From an uncultured Clostridia bacterium (GTDB lineage Bacteria > Bacillota > Clostridia > Peptostreptococcales > Anaerovoracaceae): 25,945 bases of DNA. The translations under genes were made by a program, and so were the position numbers. Location of the stretch: NCBI GenBank assembly GCA_938009115.1, contig CALLHZ010000011.1, positions 1 through 25,945 of the forward strand, in the 5' to 3' direction. Position 1 is the first letter of the stretch; each line of letters begins with the position of its first letter. Below, piece after piece: positions 10,018 to 16,585 of the stretch. The notes below the pieces were generated by a model. That model saw only the letters and a list, made by a program, of their open reading frames with translations. It did no database searches and was not told where the DNA came from.

Positions 10018-10031
10018 AAGGTTGTGTTCCC

Positions 10032-10910
10032 TTGACGAATCAGAAAAAAGCAGATGCGGCGCTGGTCATGGTAACGGTCTTTTGGGGCGTCTCCTATGTC
10101 ATGTCCGACTATGCATTGAATTTCCTGCATCCTTTTTCCTTGTGTGCCGTACGGTTCGTGATCGCATTCTTTTTAGCCTGTCTTGTATTTTACCGGAAAA
10201 TGAAGCCCGTAAGCCGGGAGACGCTTCGCTATGCGGTCCTGATCGGATCCCTGCTCACCGGCGTCTATGCTTTCACGAATTTCGGCATTTTACACACCAG
10301 TCTCACCAATGTAGGCTTCATCGTTGCGTTGCCTGTGGTGTTCACCCCCTTGATCAATTATGTGTTTCGAAAGATCCGCCCTTCGAGGAAGCTGTTTTTT
10401 GTGCTGCTCCTTGCAACCGCCGGAATGGCCATGATGACACTGGGGGATCGTTTTGTACCGGCGCTGGGAGACGTGCTTTGCCTGATCGCCGCCCTTTGCT
10501 ACGCCGGGGATATCGTGATGACGGAGGTCGCAGTTCAGAATGAGCGGGTGAACGCGCTGCAGCTGGGCGTATTCATTCTGGGAACCGTTGCGCTGTTCAT
10601 GACGGTATTGAGCATGTTCTTCGGGCAAAGCGCCGAAATGATCGACATTCGGGTATGGGGTGTCGTGTCGCTTCTGGCCATTTTTTCCACAGGCTTTGCC
10701 TTCATCGCCCAGTCCGTGGCGCAGCAATACACCAGTTCAACTCATGTGGCCCTGATATTCATTCTTGAGCCGGTATTTGCGGCAGCCGCAGCATACTGGA
10801 TCGCCGGGGAAGTATTGGTGCCTCGGGCTTATTTCGGCGCGGCAATGATGCTGGCCGCAGTCTTATGGGCGGAGCTTGACATTTCCAAAATGTTGCGCAG
10901 ACGGCAATGA
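10032..10910 (+). CDS. DMT superfamily transporter (EamA domains)
   Basis: A small-molecule permease of the drug/metabolite transporter family; the substrate is unknown. I set the start at TTG 10032, giving 292 residues that begin with a short basic segment and the first membrane helix. The frame is open further upstream, but that part overlaps holA and encodes Arg/Pro-rich non-protein-like sequence. A weak GAAGG lies 10 bases before the TTG. About ten hydrophobic helices are visible as two EamA repeats. The first opens with TVFWGVSYVMSDYAL, and the second ends with the family's HVALIFILEPVFAAAAAY stretch. It begins 14 bases after holA, so it probably shares its transcript. Confidence 0.9.
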   Translation: MTNQKKADAALVMVTVFWGVSYVMSDYALNFLHPFSLCAVRFVIAFFLACLVFYRKMKPVSRETLRYAVLIGSLLTGVYAFTNFGILHTSLTNVGFIVALPVVFTPLINYVFRKIRPSRKLFFVLLLATAGMAMMTLGDRFVPALGDVLCLIAALCYAGDIVMTEVAVQNERVNALQLGVFILGTVALFMTVLSMFFGQSAEMIDIRVWGVVSLLAIFSTGFAFIAQSVAQQYTSSTHVALIFILEPVFAAAAAYWIAGEVLVPRAYFGAAMMLAAVLWAELDISKMLRRRQ

Positions 10911-10951
10911 TAAATGGCACAGGCAGGGTGAGCCAAAACTGAGGAGAAACC

Positions 10952-11968
10952 ATGAATATTAAAGACATGACCCGGGCAGAACGCAAGGCGTTTCTCGTAT
11001 CCCTGGGCGAGCCGGCTTACAGGGAAAAGCAACTGTTCCAATGGATCTGCCGGGGTGTGGACAATTTTCAGCAAATGACGGACCTGCCCGGATCTCTGAG
11101 AGAAAAACTGGAAGCTTCCGCATCTGTGGATACGCTGTCTGTCATCAGGGAGCAGCTTTCGACCGAAGACGGCACCAGAAAGTTCTTGCTGGAGATGCCT
11201 GACGGCAATGCCGTCGAAGCCGTGTTCATGCAATATGGATACGGCAATACGCTTTGCCTTTCCACACAGGTCGGATGCGCCATGGGCTGTGCTTTCTGCG
11301 CTTCAGGACTGAACGGAAAGGTACGCAACGTAAAAGCCTGGGAGATGCTGGACCAGTTCCTGGTCTGCCAGAAGCGTTCCGGTTCACCGGTGAATCACAT
11401 CGTGCTGATGGGCATGGGAGAACCTTTTGATAATTACGAGGAAGTTTCCCGGTTTCTTTGCACGCTTCATGATCCTGAGGGTGTTGGCATGAGCTACCGC
11501 AATATGACGGTTTCCACCTGCGGCCTTGTGCCCGGGATCCGCCGTTTTGGCAAGGATTTTCCCCAGGTGAATCTGGCGATTTCCCTGCACGCCGCATCTC
11601 AGCGGGACCGGCTGAAGCGGATGCCGGTAGCGAAAGCCTTTCCGCTGGAAGAATTGATGGCAGCCTGCAAGGACTATACAAAAGAGACAGGACGGCGTAT
11701 CACCTTTGAATATGCATTGATCGAAGGCGAGAACGACGGGCCGGAGGAGGCTGGCCAGCTTGCCGGGCTTCTTCGCGGTATGTTGTGCCACGTCAATTTG
11801 ATTCCCCTGAATCCGGTCTCTTCCATTGGGTTGCAGGGAAGCTCCCGCGGCCGCGCAGCCCGATTTGCCGCCATCCTGGAAGAGCGCGGGATCCCGGTGA
11901 GCATCCGCAGGCGGCTGGGCGCGGATATCACAGCTGCCTGCGGGCAGCTCAGGCGAAATAATTCCTGA
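10952..11968 (+). CDS. rlmN: 23S rRNA/tRNA adenine-C2 methyltransferase RlmN
   Basis: A radical SAM enzyme that methylates C2 of A2503 in 23S rRNA (and A37 in some tRNAs), affecting decoding accuracy and antibiotic binding. The 338 residues carry the CxxxCxxC cluster motif as C109-AMG-C113-AF-C116, the conserved C102 seven residues earlier (STQVGC context), MGMGEP, and the C-terminal AACGQL with C330, the methyl-carrying cysteine. RlmN and Cfr share this set; the MGMGEP neighbourhood and ordinary chromosomal setting favour RlmN. After the cluster the text is CASGLNG rather than the CASTLGG usual in Bacillus-type RlmN, which hints at a second paralogue clade. The start is ATG 10952 behind GAGGAGA. 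Confidence 0.93.
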   Translation: MNIKDMTRAERKAFLVSLGEPAYREKQLFQWICRGVDNFQQMTDLPGSLREKLEASASVDTLSVIREQLSTEDGTRKFLLEMPDGNAVEAVFMQYGYGNTLCLSTQVGCAMGCAFCASGLNGKVRNVKAWEMLDQFLVCQKRSGSPVNHIVLMGMGEPFDNYEEVSRFLCTLHDPEGVGMSYRNMTVSTCGLVPGIRRFGKDFPQVNLAISLHAASQRDRLKRMPVAKAFPLEELMAACKDYTKETGRRITFEYALIEGENDGPEEAGQLAGLLRGMLCHVNLIPLNPVSSIGLQGSSRGRAARFAAILEERGIPVSIRRRLGADITAACGQLRRNNS

Positions 11969-11985
11969 AATTTGTCTGGTTGTCC

Positions 11986-12014
11986 TTGTCGCGGATAGGA
12001 GGGTCATGTATAAT
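11986..12014 (+). promoter_or_regulatory. Sigma-A-type promoter for the P-loop/Nudix genes
   Basis: A -35 TTGTCG (11986-11991) and a perfect -10 TATAAT (12009-12014) are separated by exactly 17 bases. Transcription would start near 12021, giving a ~60-base leader before the ATG at 12081. It lies just after the rlmN stop, so the downstream genes form a new transcription unit. Confidence 0.75.
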
Positions 12015-12080
12015 GATTAAACAAACGTCGTCAATGGTAGATTTAGAATAGATCATTAAAAAGCAGAGGGGGCGATCATC

Positions 12081-12500
12081 ATGGTGAAGTTACTCATTGG
12101 CCACAAAGGCAGTGGTAAGACCAAGAAGATGGTTGATATGGCCAACGCAAGCCTGGACAAGGTCAACGGAAGCGTTGTGTTCATCAACAAAAATCACAGG
12201 CTGATGTACGATTTGAAATATCGTATCCGGGTAGTGTGCATGGAGGATTTTGAGCACGTCACGAATATCGATGAGTATATCGGCTTTCTTTATGGGATCA
12301 TCAGCCAGGATCACGATATCGAGATCATATTCATCGACAGTATTTTGAAGCACGCCGATGTGAAGCTGGAAGATCTGGAGGAATTCCTGAGCCGTCTGGC
12401 GAACATATCCGAGAAGTACGGACCGGATTTTGTCGTCAGCATCAGCCAGGATATCGAAGCCCTGGGCAGCTACATCCACCAGTATAAGATATTGAACTGA
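12081..12500 (+). CDS. Small P-loop ATP-binding protein of unknown function
   Basis: A 139-residue soluble protein with a clear Walker A motif at its extreme N-terminus (G7-HKGSG-K13-T14) and a likely Walker B strand, IEIIFIDSI (around residue 75), followed later by VVSISQD, which resembles a sensor strand. It is therefore a minimal P-loop NTPase core with little else. I do not recognise a characterised family; similar short proteins occur in clostridial genomes without assigned function. It has its own promoter and a strong GAGGGGG ribosome site, and is followed after 17 bases by a Nudix hydrolase, so the two are probably co-expressed. Acting as a nucleotide-dependent switch or a nucleotide kinase relative would fit, but nothing in the sequence decides. 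Confidence 0.85.
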   Translation: MVKLLIGHKGSGKTKKMVDMANASLDKVNGSVVFINKNHRLMYDLKYRIRVVCMEDFEHVTNIDEYIGFLYGIISQDHDIEIIFIDSILKHADVKLEDLEEFLSRLANISEKYGPDFVVSISQDIEALGSYIHQYKILN

Positions 12501-12517
12501 CAGCAGGGCAAGCTTCA

Positions 12518-13132
12518 ATGAAAACATGGGAGATCAAGGAAAAACTGGATGGCCGCAAACCTGGTATCATCGAGGTGGAACGAGCCAGCGCAGTGATGAT
12601 CCCGCTCGTGGAAAAAGAGGATGGCTTGTATATCCTGTTTGAAAAGCGGGCAAACGGTATTCGCCAGGGAGGAGAGGTCTGCTTCCCCGGCGGCAGGATC
12701 GATCCGTTCGAAAAGCCTGAACGAACCGCCCTCAGGGAGATGGAAGAGGAGTTGGGGCTGCCTCCTCACCGCGTTACGCTGCTGGGACAGTTTGACACCC
12801 TGCATAATTATACCGGTGTTACCATCCATACTTTCATCGGGCAGATCGCCCACAGCGACATTCCCAACATTGTGATTCAGGAAGACGAAGTGGAGCAGAT
12901 CTTCTTGGCCCCGGTGCAGTTTTTTCTGGACAATGAGCCCTATGTATATGATTTCAACGTGCTTGCCGACATCCAGGATGACTTTCCCTACCACATGGTG
13001 GATTCCCCCCATAAATACGATTGGATCAAAGGCAGGTGCAATGTGCCCATCTGGAATTACGGCGGTTTTTCCATCTGGGGCCTCACTGCCCGGATCGTCG
13101 TCCACTTCCTCAAAACTTTTTATGAATTGTAG
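12518..13132 (+). CDS. Nudix hydrolase, CoA pyrophosphatase (NudL)-like
   Basis: A 204-residue Nudix hydrolase that should cleave a nucleoside diphosphate-X substrate. The Nudix box starts at G59 and fits GX5EX7REUXEEXGU exactly (GRIDPFE, then REMEEELGL). The preceding stretch FEKRANGIRQGGEVCFPGG resembles the UPF0035/CoA signature of NudL-type enzymes (LRxHxGQVSFPGG), although the H and Q there are replaced by Q-G-G-E. This makes CoA or acyl-CoA the favoured substrate, with moderate certainty. The start ATG 12518 follows AGCAGGG. It probably shares a transcript with the small P-loop gene upstream; a short hairpin follows its stop. Confidence 0.88.
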   Translation: MKTWEIKEKLDGRKPGIIEVERASAVMIPLVEKEDGLYILFEKRANGIRQGGEVCFPGGRIDPFEKPERTALREMEEELGLPPHRVTLLGQFDTLHNYTGVTIHTFIGQIAHSDIPNIVIQEDEVEQIFLAPVQFFLDNEPYVYDFNVLADIQDDFPYHMVDSPHKYDWIKGRCNVPIWNYGGFSIWGLTARIVVHFLKTFYEL

Positions 13133-13133
13133 T

Positions 13134-13155
13134 GAAGAGCCCCACGGGGCTCTTC
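13134..13155 (+). terminator. GC-rich hairpin between Nudix and ABC-F genes
   Basis: GAAGAGCCCC (13134-13143) and GGGGCTCTTC (13146-13155) form a perfect inverted repeat, realistically a 9-bp stem with a 4-base loop. It starts just after the Nudix stop. Only TTGG follows, so it lacks a proper T tract and may be a weak terminator, a partial attenuator for the ABC-F gene, or an mRNA-end stabiliser. Confidence 0.5.
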
Positions 13156-13178
13156 TTGGATGATATACAGGAGAAAAA

Positions 13179-14768
13179 ATGATCACGATCACGAATGTAA
13201 GTCTCAATTTTGACGGCACACCTTTGTTCAAAAATGTAAACCTCAAATTTACGCCGGGCAACTGCTACGGTATCATCGGGGCAAACGGGGCAGGCAAGTC
13301 TACGTTCTTAAGGATCCTTTCGGGAGACCTTGAGCCTTCCACCGGAGAAGTGAAAGTCCCGGAACACATGCGCATATCTGTTCTGAAGCAAGATCACTTT
13401 GCCTATGACAACTATTCCGTTTTGGATACCATCATCATGGGCAATCCAAGGCTCTATGAGATCATGAAGGAAAAGGACGCCCTTTACGCCAAGGAACACT
13501 TTACTGACGAGGACGGATTGACGGCCTCGGTGCTGGAGGGCGAGTTTGCCGAGCTCAACGGCTGGGAAGCGGAGTCTGACGCCGGACGGCTGATCCAGGG
13601 GCTGGGGCTGAGCGTCGAGATGCTCGCCAGCCCCATGGACGGATTGACGGGAAATGAAAAAGTCAAGGTGCTGTTGGCCCAGGCCTTGTTCGGCAAGCCT
13701 GAGATCATCCTGCTGGACGAGCCTACGAATCACCTGGATGTGGGCGCGATCCGCTGGCTGGAGAATTTCTTGCTGGAATACGAGGGCACCGTGATCGTCG
13801 TCTCCCACGACAGGCATTTTCTCAACACGGTGTGTACCAGCGTCGTGGATGTGGATTATGGCAAAATCAACATGTTTGTGGGGAATTACGAATTTTGGTA
13901 TGAGTCCAGCCAGCTCATTCAAAAAATCATGAAAGACCAGAACCGGAAAAACGAGGACAAGATCAAAGAGCTGCAGAGCTTCATTCAACGATTTTCCGCA
14001 AACAAATCAAAATCCAGGCAGGCAACGTCGCGAAAGAAACTCCTGGACAAGATCACGGTGGAAGAGTTGCCTGCTTCCTCCAGACGCTACCCCTTTGTGG
14101 GCTTCACCATTGACCGTCCCATCGGGAAGGACGCCCTGTTCGTTACCGGGATCAGCAAGACCCTCAATGGCGTCAAGCTCCTGGATCGGGTCACTTTTCA
14201 GATGAACCGGGACGATAAGATCGCCTTTGTGGGGGAAAACGAGATCGCGAATACCACGCTTTTCAAGATCCTGATGGGAGAGCTTGAGCCCGATGAAGGG
14301 ACCTTTAAATGGGGCGCCAGCACCTCTCAGTCGTATTTCCCCGTGGATCATTCAGCTTTCTTCAACGATTCTGAACTGAATCTGGTCCAATGGCTTGCAC
14401 AATACACCAAGGAAACGACAGAGGCTTATATGCGCAGTTTCCTGGGGCGGATGCTCTTTTCCGGCGATGATGTGTTTAAGCCGGTCAAAGTGCTGTCGGG
14501 CGGAGAAAAAGTCCGATGCATGCTTTCACGGATGATGCTGTACGGCGCCAATATCCTTGTCCTGGATCAGCCTACCAATCATCTTGATCTGGAGTCCATC
14601 ACGGCGTTGAATAACGGGCTTATCGATTTCAAGGGCGCCATGCTGTTTTCCTCCCATGATCATCAATTCATCCAGACCATTGCGAATCGCATCATCGAAA
14701 TCAAAAGCGATGGAAGCATCATCGATCGCCTTTGCACCTACGACGAGTACGTCGATTCGATCGCATAA
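13179..14768 (+). CDS. ABC-F family ATPase (YkpA/YbiT-like)
   Basis: A cytoplasmic double-ATPase without membrane segments. ABC-F proteins act on ribosomes, as translation factors or antibiotic-protection proteins. The 529 residues contain NBD1 with Walker A G34-ANGAG-K40-ST, signature L156-TGNEK and Walker B LLDE181PTNHLD; a charged linker (about 235-305, with the Arg/Lys-rich SANKSKSRQA); and NBD2 with a degenerate Walker A (G352-ENEI-A-N358-TT), a normal signature LSGGEK (439-444), and Walker B LDQ464PTNHLD. Thus one composite ATP site is intact and the other lacks the Walker A lysine, the catalytic glutamate and the canonical signature. The overall pattern resembles YkpA/YbiT rather than Vga/Msr-type resistance proteins. 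The ATG at 13179 has AGGAG in front; a strong terminator follows. Confidence 0.92.
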   Translation: MITITNVSLNFDGTPLFKNVNLKFTPGNCYGIIGANGAGKSTFLRILSGDLEPSTGEVKVPEHMRISVLKQDHFAYDNYSVLDTIIMGNPRLYEIMKEKDALYAKEHFTDEDGLTASVLEGEFAELNGWEAESDAGRLIQGLGLSVEMLASPMDGLTGNEKVKVLLAQALFGKPEIILLDEPTNHLDVGAIRWLENFLLEYEGTVIVVSHDRHFLNTVCTSVVDVDYGKINMFVGNYEFWYESSQLIQKIMKDQNRKNEDKIKELQSFIQRFSANKSKSRQATSRKKLLDKITVEELPASSRRYPFVGFTIDRPIGKDALFVTGISKTLNGVKLLDRVTFQMNRDDKIAFVGENEIANTTLFKILMGELEPDEGTFKWGASTSQSYFPVDHSAFFNDSELNLVQWLAQYTKETTEAYMRSFLGRMLFSGDDVFKPVKVLSGGEKVRCMLSRMMLYGANILVLDQPTNHLDLESITALNNGLIDFKGAMLFSSHDHQFIQTIANRIIEIKSDGSIIDRLCTYDEYVDSIA

Positions 14769-14771
14769 CAG

Positions 14772-14810
14772 CAGCGCCTGTACAAGGATCTTGTACAGGC
14801 GCTGTTCTTT
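14772..14810 (+). terminator. Strong intrinsic terminator after the ABC-F gene
   Basis: A perfect 15-bp stem, CAGCGCCTGTACAAG (14772-14786) with CTTGTACAGGCGCTG (14790-14804), has a 3-base loop and is followed by TTCTTT. It lies four bases after the ABC-F stop. Since the next gene is convergent, it may also stop - strand transcripts, although the T tract on that side is poor. Confidence 0.92.
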
Positions 14811-14828
14811 GAACGGATCGCAAGGTGT

Positions 14829-15326
14829 TTATTTTTTGCGGACAAAACGGATCTGACAGGTGTCAGCGCCTTCTGCGATGGTCTGGGGAAGCTCCAGGTC
14901 GCAGCCGTAGGCTTCGGCGATCCCCCGGTCGCCCATCATGGCCAGATCGCAAAGCCGTGGCATATCCTCGTCGGATGCGCCCCTCTTTTTCCATTCGGCC
15001 ACCAGGGGACAATAATTGAAATCGACGGCAAAGTAATCGTCAGTGCACTCCAGGATGTTCATTTCGAAAATCTTTTGCACGGTTTCTTCTTTGAAAGACT
15101 CTTTCAAGAGGTTTTTAAGGCTCGTGGTGTTGGCGGGCTTCGATGTGGCTTCGCCATGGATGATCCCGCAGCGGTAAATCGCTTTTTCGGTAAATTCATC
15201 GGTGAGTCCGGCTTTTTTTGCTTCGTCCAGCATCAGATACATCCAAAGCGCCCTGTGCCCGATCATCGCGCGATAGGTTTCGATGATGGGGTCCGTGATG
15301 GTTGGTACATTCTTGATGTTGCTCAT
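14829..15326 (-). CDS. ATC hydrolase-family protein (L-2-amino-thiazoline-4-carboxylate hydrolase fold)
   Basis: A 165-residue soluble protein of the L-2-amino-thiazoline-4-carboxylic acid hydrolase family. The founding Pseudomonas enzyme opens the thiazoline ring to S- or N-carbamoyl-cysteine. Supporting motifs are the N-terminal RAMIGHRALWMYLMLDEAKK helix, the middle NYCPLVAEWKKRGAS segment, and the very typical CDLAMMGDRGIAE followed by TIAEGADTCQIRF at the C-terminus. The ATG is preceded on the minus strand by AAGGAG. It stands alone, convergent with the ABC-F gene and divergent from the chromate-type transporter, with its own promoter. Many anaerobes carry several such paralogues without a thiazoline pathway, so the family name should not be read as a proven substrate. 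Confidence 0.85.
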   Translation of the reverse strand: MSNIKNVPTITDPIIETYRAMIGHRALWMYLMLDEAKKAGLTDEFTEKAIYRCGIIHGEATSKPANTTSLKNLLKESFKEETVQKIFEMNILECTDDYFAVDFNYCPLVAEWKKRGASDEDMPRLCDLAMMGDRGIAEAYGCDLELPQTIAEGADTCQIRFVRKK

Positions 15327-15392
15327 ATTTTCTCCTTACTTTCTGCGCAGCGGCAGGTCCGCCCTGTTGCCTCAATACGGATAATCAAGCAT

Positions 15393-15422
15393 ATATTACG
15401 CCGTCCGGCGTACCCGATGCAA
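15393..15422 (-). promoter_or_regulatory. Minus-strand promoter for the ATC-hydrolase-family gene
   Basis: Reading the minus strand, -35 TTGCAT (15422-15417) and -10 TAATAT (15398-15393) are 18 bases apart. The transcript would begin near 15386, about 60 bases before the start codon. A dyad fills the spacer, which suggests regulation. Confidence 0.6.
15397..15412. promoter_or_regulatory. Palindromic operator candidate in the divergent region
   Basis: TACGCCG-TC-CGGCGTA is a perfect inverted repeat with 7-base arms and a 2-base centre. It lies in the spacer between the -35 and -10 elements of the minus-strand promoter and about 20 bases upstream of the plus-strand extended -10. That is where a repressor or a MerR-like activator would bind. 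No regulator gene is adjacent. Confidence 0.5.
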
Positions 15423-15430
15423 GGAAAATG

Positions 15431-15439
15431 TGATATATT
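15431..15439 (+). promoter_or_regulatory. Extended -10 promoter for the chromate-type transporter
   Basis: TG-A-TATATT matches the extended -10 pattern TGnTATAAT at 5 of 6 hexamer positions. No convincing -35 is found 16-18 bases upstream, as is common for extended -10 promoters. The transcript would start around 15446, 28 bases before the ATG at 15474. Confidence 0.5.
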
Positions 15440-15473
15440 ATAAGGGATTCTTCGCAGAAAGGGATAAGACTGG

Positions 15474-16040
15474 ATGCTTTGGGGTATTTTTAAAACCTTT
15501 TTTCGAATCGGACTTTTTACCATAGGCGGCGGATATGCGATGCTGCCTGCCTTGCAGGAAGAGTTGACAAAGCGCTGCTGGCTCACCGACGAAGAATGCC
15601 TGGATGCCATCTCTTTGGTCAACGGCCTCCCAGGGCCTCTGGTGGTCAACGGAGCGGCTTTTATGGGGTATCGCATGAAGGGCGTCGGCGGCGCGTTCGC
15701 CGCCGTTTTGGGCGCCATCACGCCCTCGATTGCCGTGATCCTGGCCGTGGCTGCTTTGTTTTCGGATCTTGCGGAAAACAACTATGTCCAAGCCTTTTTC
15801 CTGGGCGCCCGCCCGGCTGTGTGCGCGCTGCTGCTGTATTCCATGGTACGGATGGGACGTTCTGCCCGGTTGAAAAGATGGTATAATGCGGCCCTGGCCG
15901 CGGCGGCTCTGCTTGCGGTGCGTTTTTTTGACATGCCCCACGCCGCCGTGATCCTGGCGGCCGCTGCTGCCGGGATCCTCGTATGCCGTTTCAAGCCCGA
16001 AGAACAGGGGGAGGAGGTCGAGCATGAGCCTTCTGATTGA
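15474..16040 (+). CDS. Chromate-type (CHR family) transporter, first half-size subunit
   Basis: A 188-residue membrane protein with one CHR domain. Bidomain ChrA proteins export chromate by antiport; half-size proteins of this kind work as pairs encoded by adjacent genes. The family signature is near the N-terminus: FFRIGLFTIGGGYAMLPAL, then LVNGLPGPLVVN and AAFMGYRMKGVGGA, followed by about five hydrophobic helices and a charged tail. The ATG at 15474 follows AAAGGG at ten bases. The 3' end overlaps the second subunit gene by 17 bases, so the two must be translated together. The natural substrate in anaerobes may not be chromate; another oxyanion such as sulfate is possible. Confidence 0.9.
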   Translation: MLWGIFKTFFRIGLFTIGGGYAMLPALQEELTKRCWLTDEECLDAISLVNGLPGPLVVNGAAFMGYRMKGVGGAFAAVLGAITPSIAVILAVAALFSDLAENNYVQAFFLGARPAVCALLLYSMVRMGRSARLKRWYNAALAAAALLAVRFFDMPHAAVILAAAAAGILVCRFKPEEQGEEVEHEPSD

Positions 16041-16560
16041 CCTTTGTATGTTTTTCCTGAAGGCGGGCGCTTTTTCCTTCGGAGGCGGATACGGCGTGCT
16101 TTATATGCTCCAAAGTGAATTGGTGTACCACAGCAAATGGATGTCGCCTGCAGAGTTTGCGGACATCATGGCCATTGCGGAAATGACGCCCGGTCCCATT
16201 GCCGTCAATGCCTCCACGTTTGCAGGATATAAGCTGATGGGTCCGCTGGCCGGGATCCTGGCCACGCTGTGCATCGTGGCCGTGCCCTTTGTGCTGTCAC
16301 TGTCAGCCAGCGCATTCTATGAGAAATTCAGAGACAATTGCTATTTGGCAAGCGCTTTGAAGGGGATCCGGCCTGCCGTTGTAGGGCTGATCGCCGCCGT
16401 CGGTTTGGGGATCGCGGAAGTGTCTTTCCCTGACGGCTTGTCGGCCGCTATCTTTGTCTTGGCTGCCCTTCTCCTTTTTCGCTGGAAAGTGCATCCGATC
16501 CTCGTGATGCTGGTCTCCGGCCTGGCCGGGATCCTTTTATACTCAGGAGTTTTTGCATAG
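16024..16560 (+). CDS. Chromate-type (CHR family) transporter, second half-size subunit
   Basis: A 178-residue partner of the preceding half-transporter. It repeats the signature elements in order: FFLKAGAFSFGGGYGVLYML, then AIAEMTPGPIAVN and STFAGYKLMGPLAG, followed by several membrane helices ending hydrophobically at the C-terminus. The PGP motif and GGGYG are both present, as in the first subunit. The ATG at 16024 lies inside the end of the first gene, behind GGGGGAGG, and the overlap implies coupled translation in roughly equal amounts. Two separate half-size CHR genes are the normal arrangement in many Firmicutes, so this is not a broken gene. Confidence 0.9.
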   Translation: MSLLIDLCMFFLKAGAFSFGGGYGVLYMLQSELVYHSKWMSPAEFADIMAIAEMTPGPIAVNASTFAGYKLMGPLAGILATLCIVAVPFVLSLSASAFYEKFRDNCYLASALKGIRPAVVGLIAAVGLGIAEVSFPDGLSAAIFVLAALLLFRWKVHPILVMLVSGLAGILLYSGVFA

Positions 16561-16585
16561 GCGCATCACCGCCGGGAGGAATGAA

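Noticed and set aside
9771..10031. Longer in-frame start for the DMT transporter
   Set aside because: It lies inside holA in another frame and encodes Arg/Pro-rich sequence unlike any transporter N-terminus.
10952..11968. Cfr antibiotic-resistance methyltransferase
   Set aside because: Shared cysteines do not separate Cfr from RlmN; length, chromosomal context and overall text fit a housekeeping RlmN.
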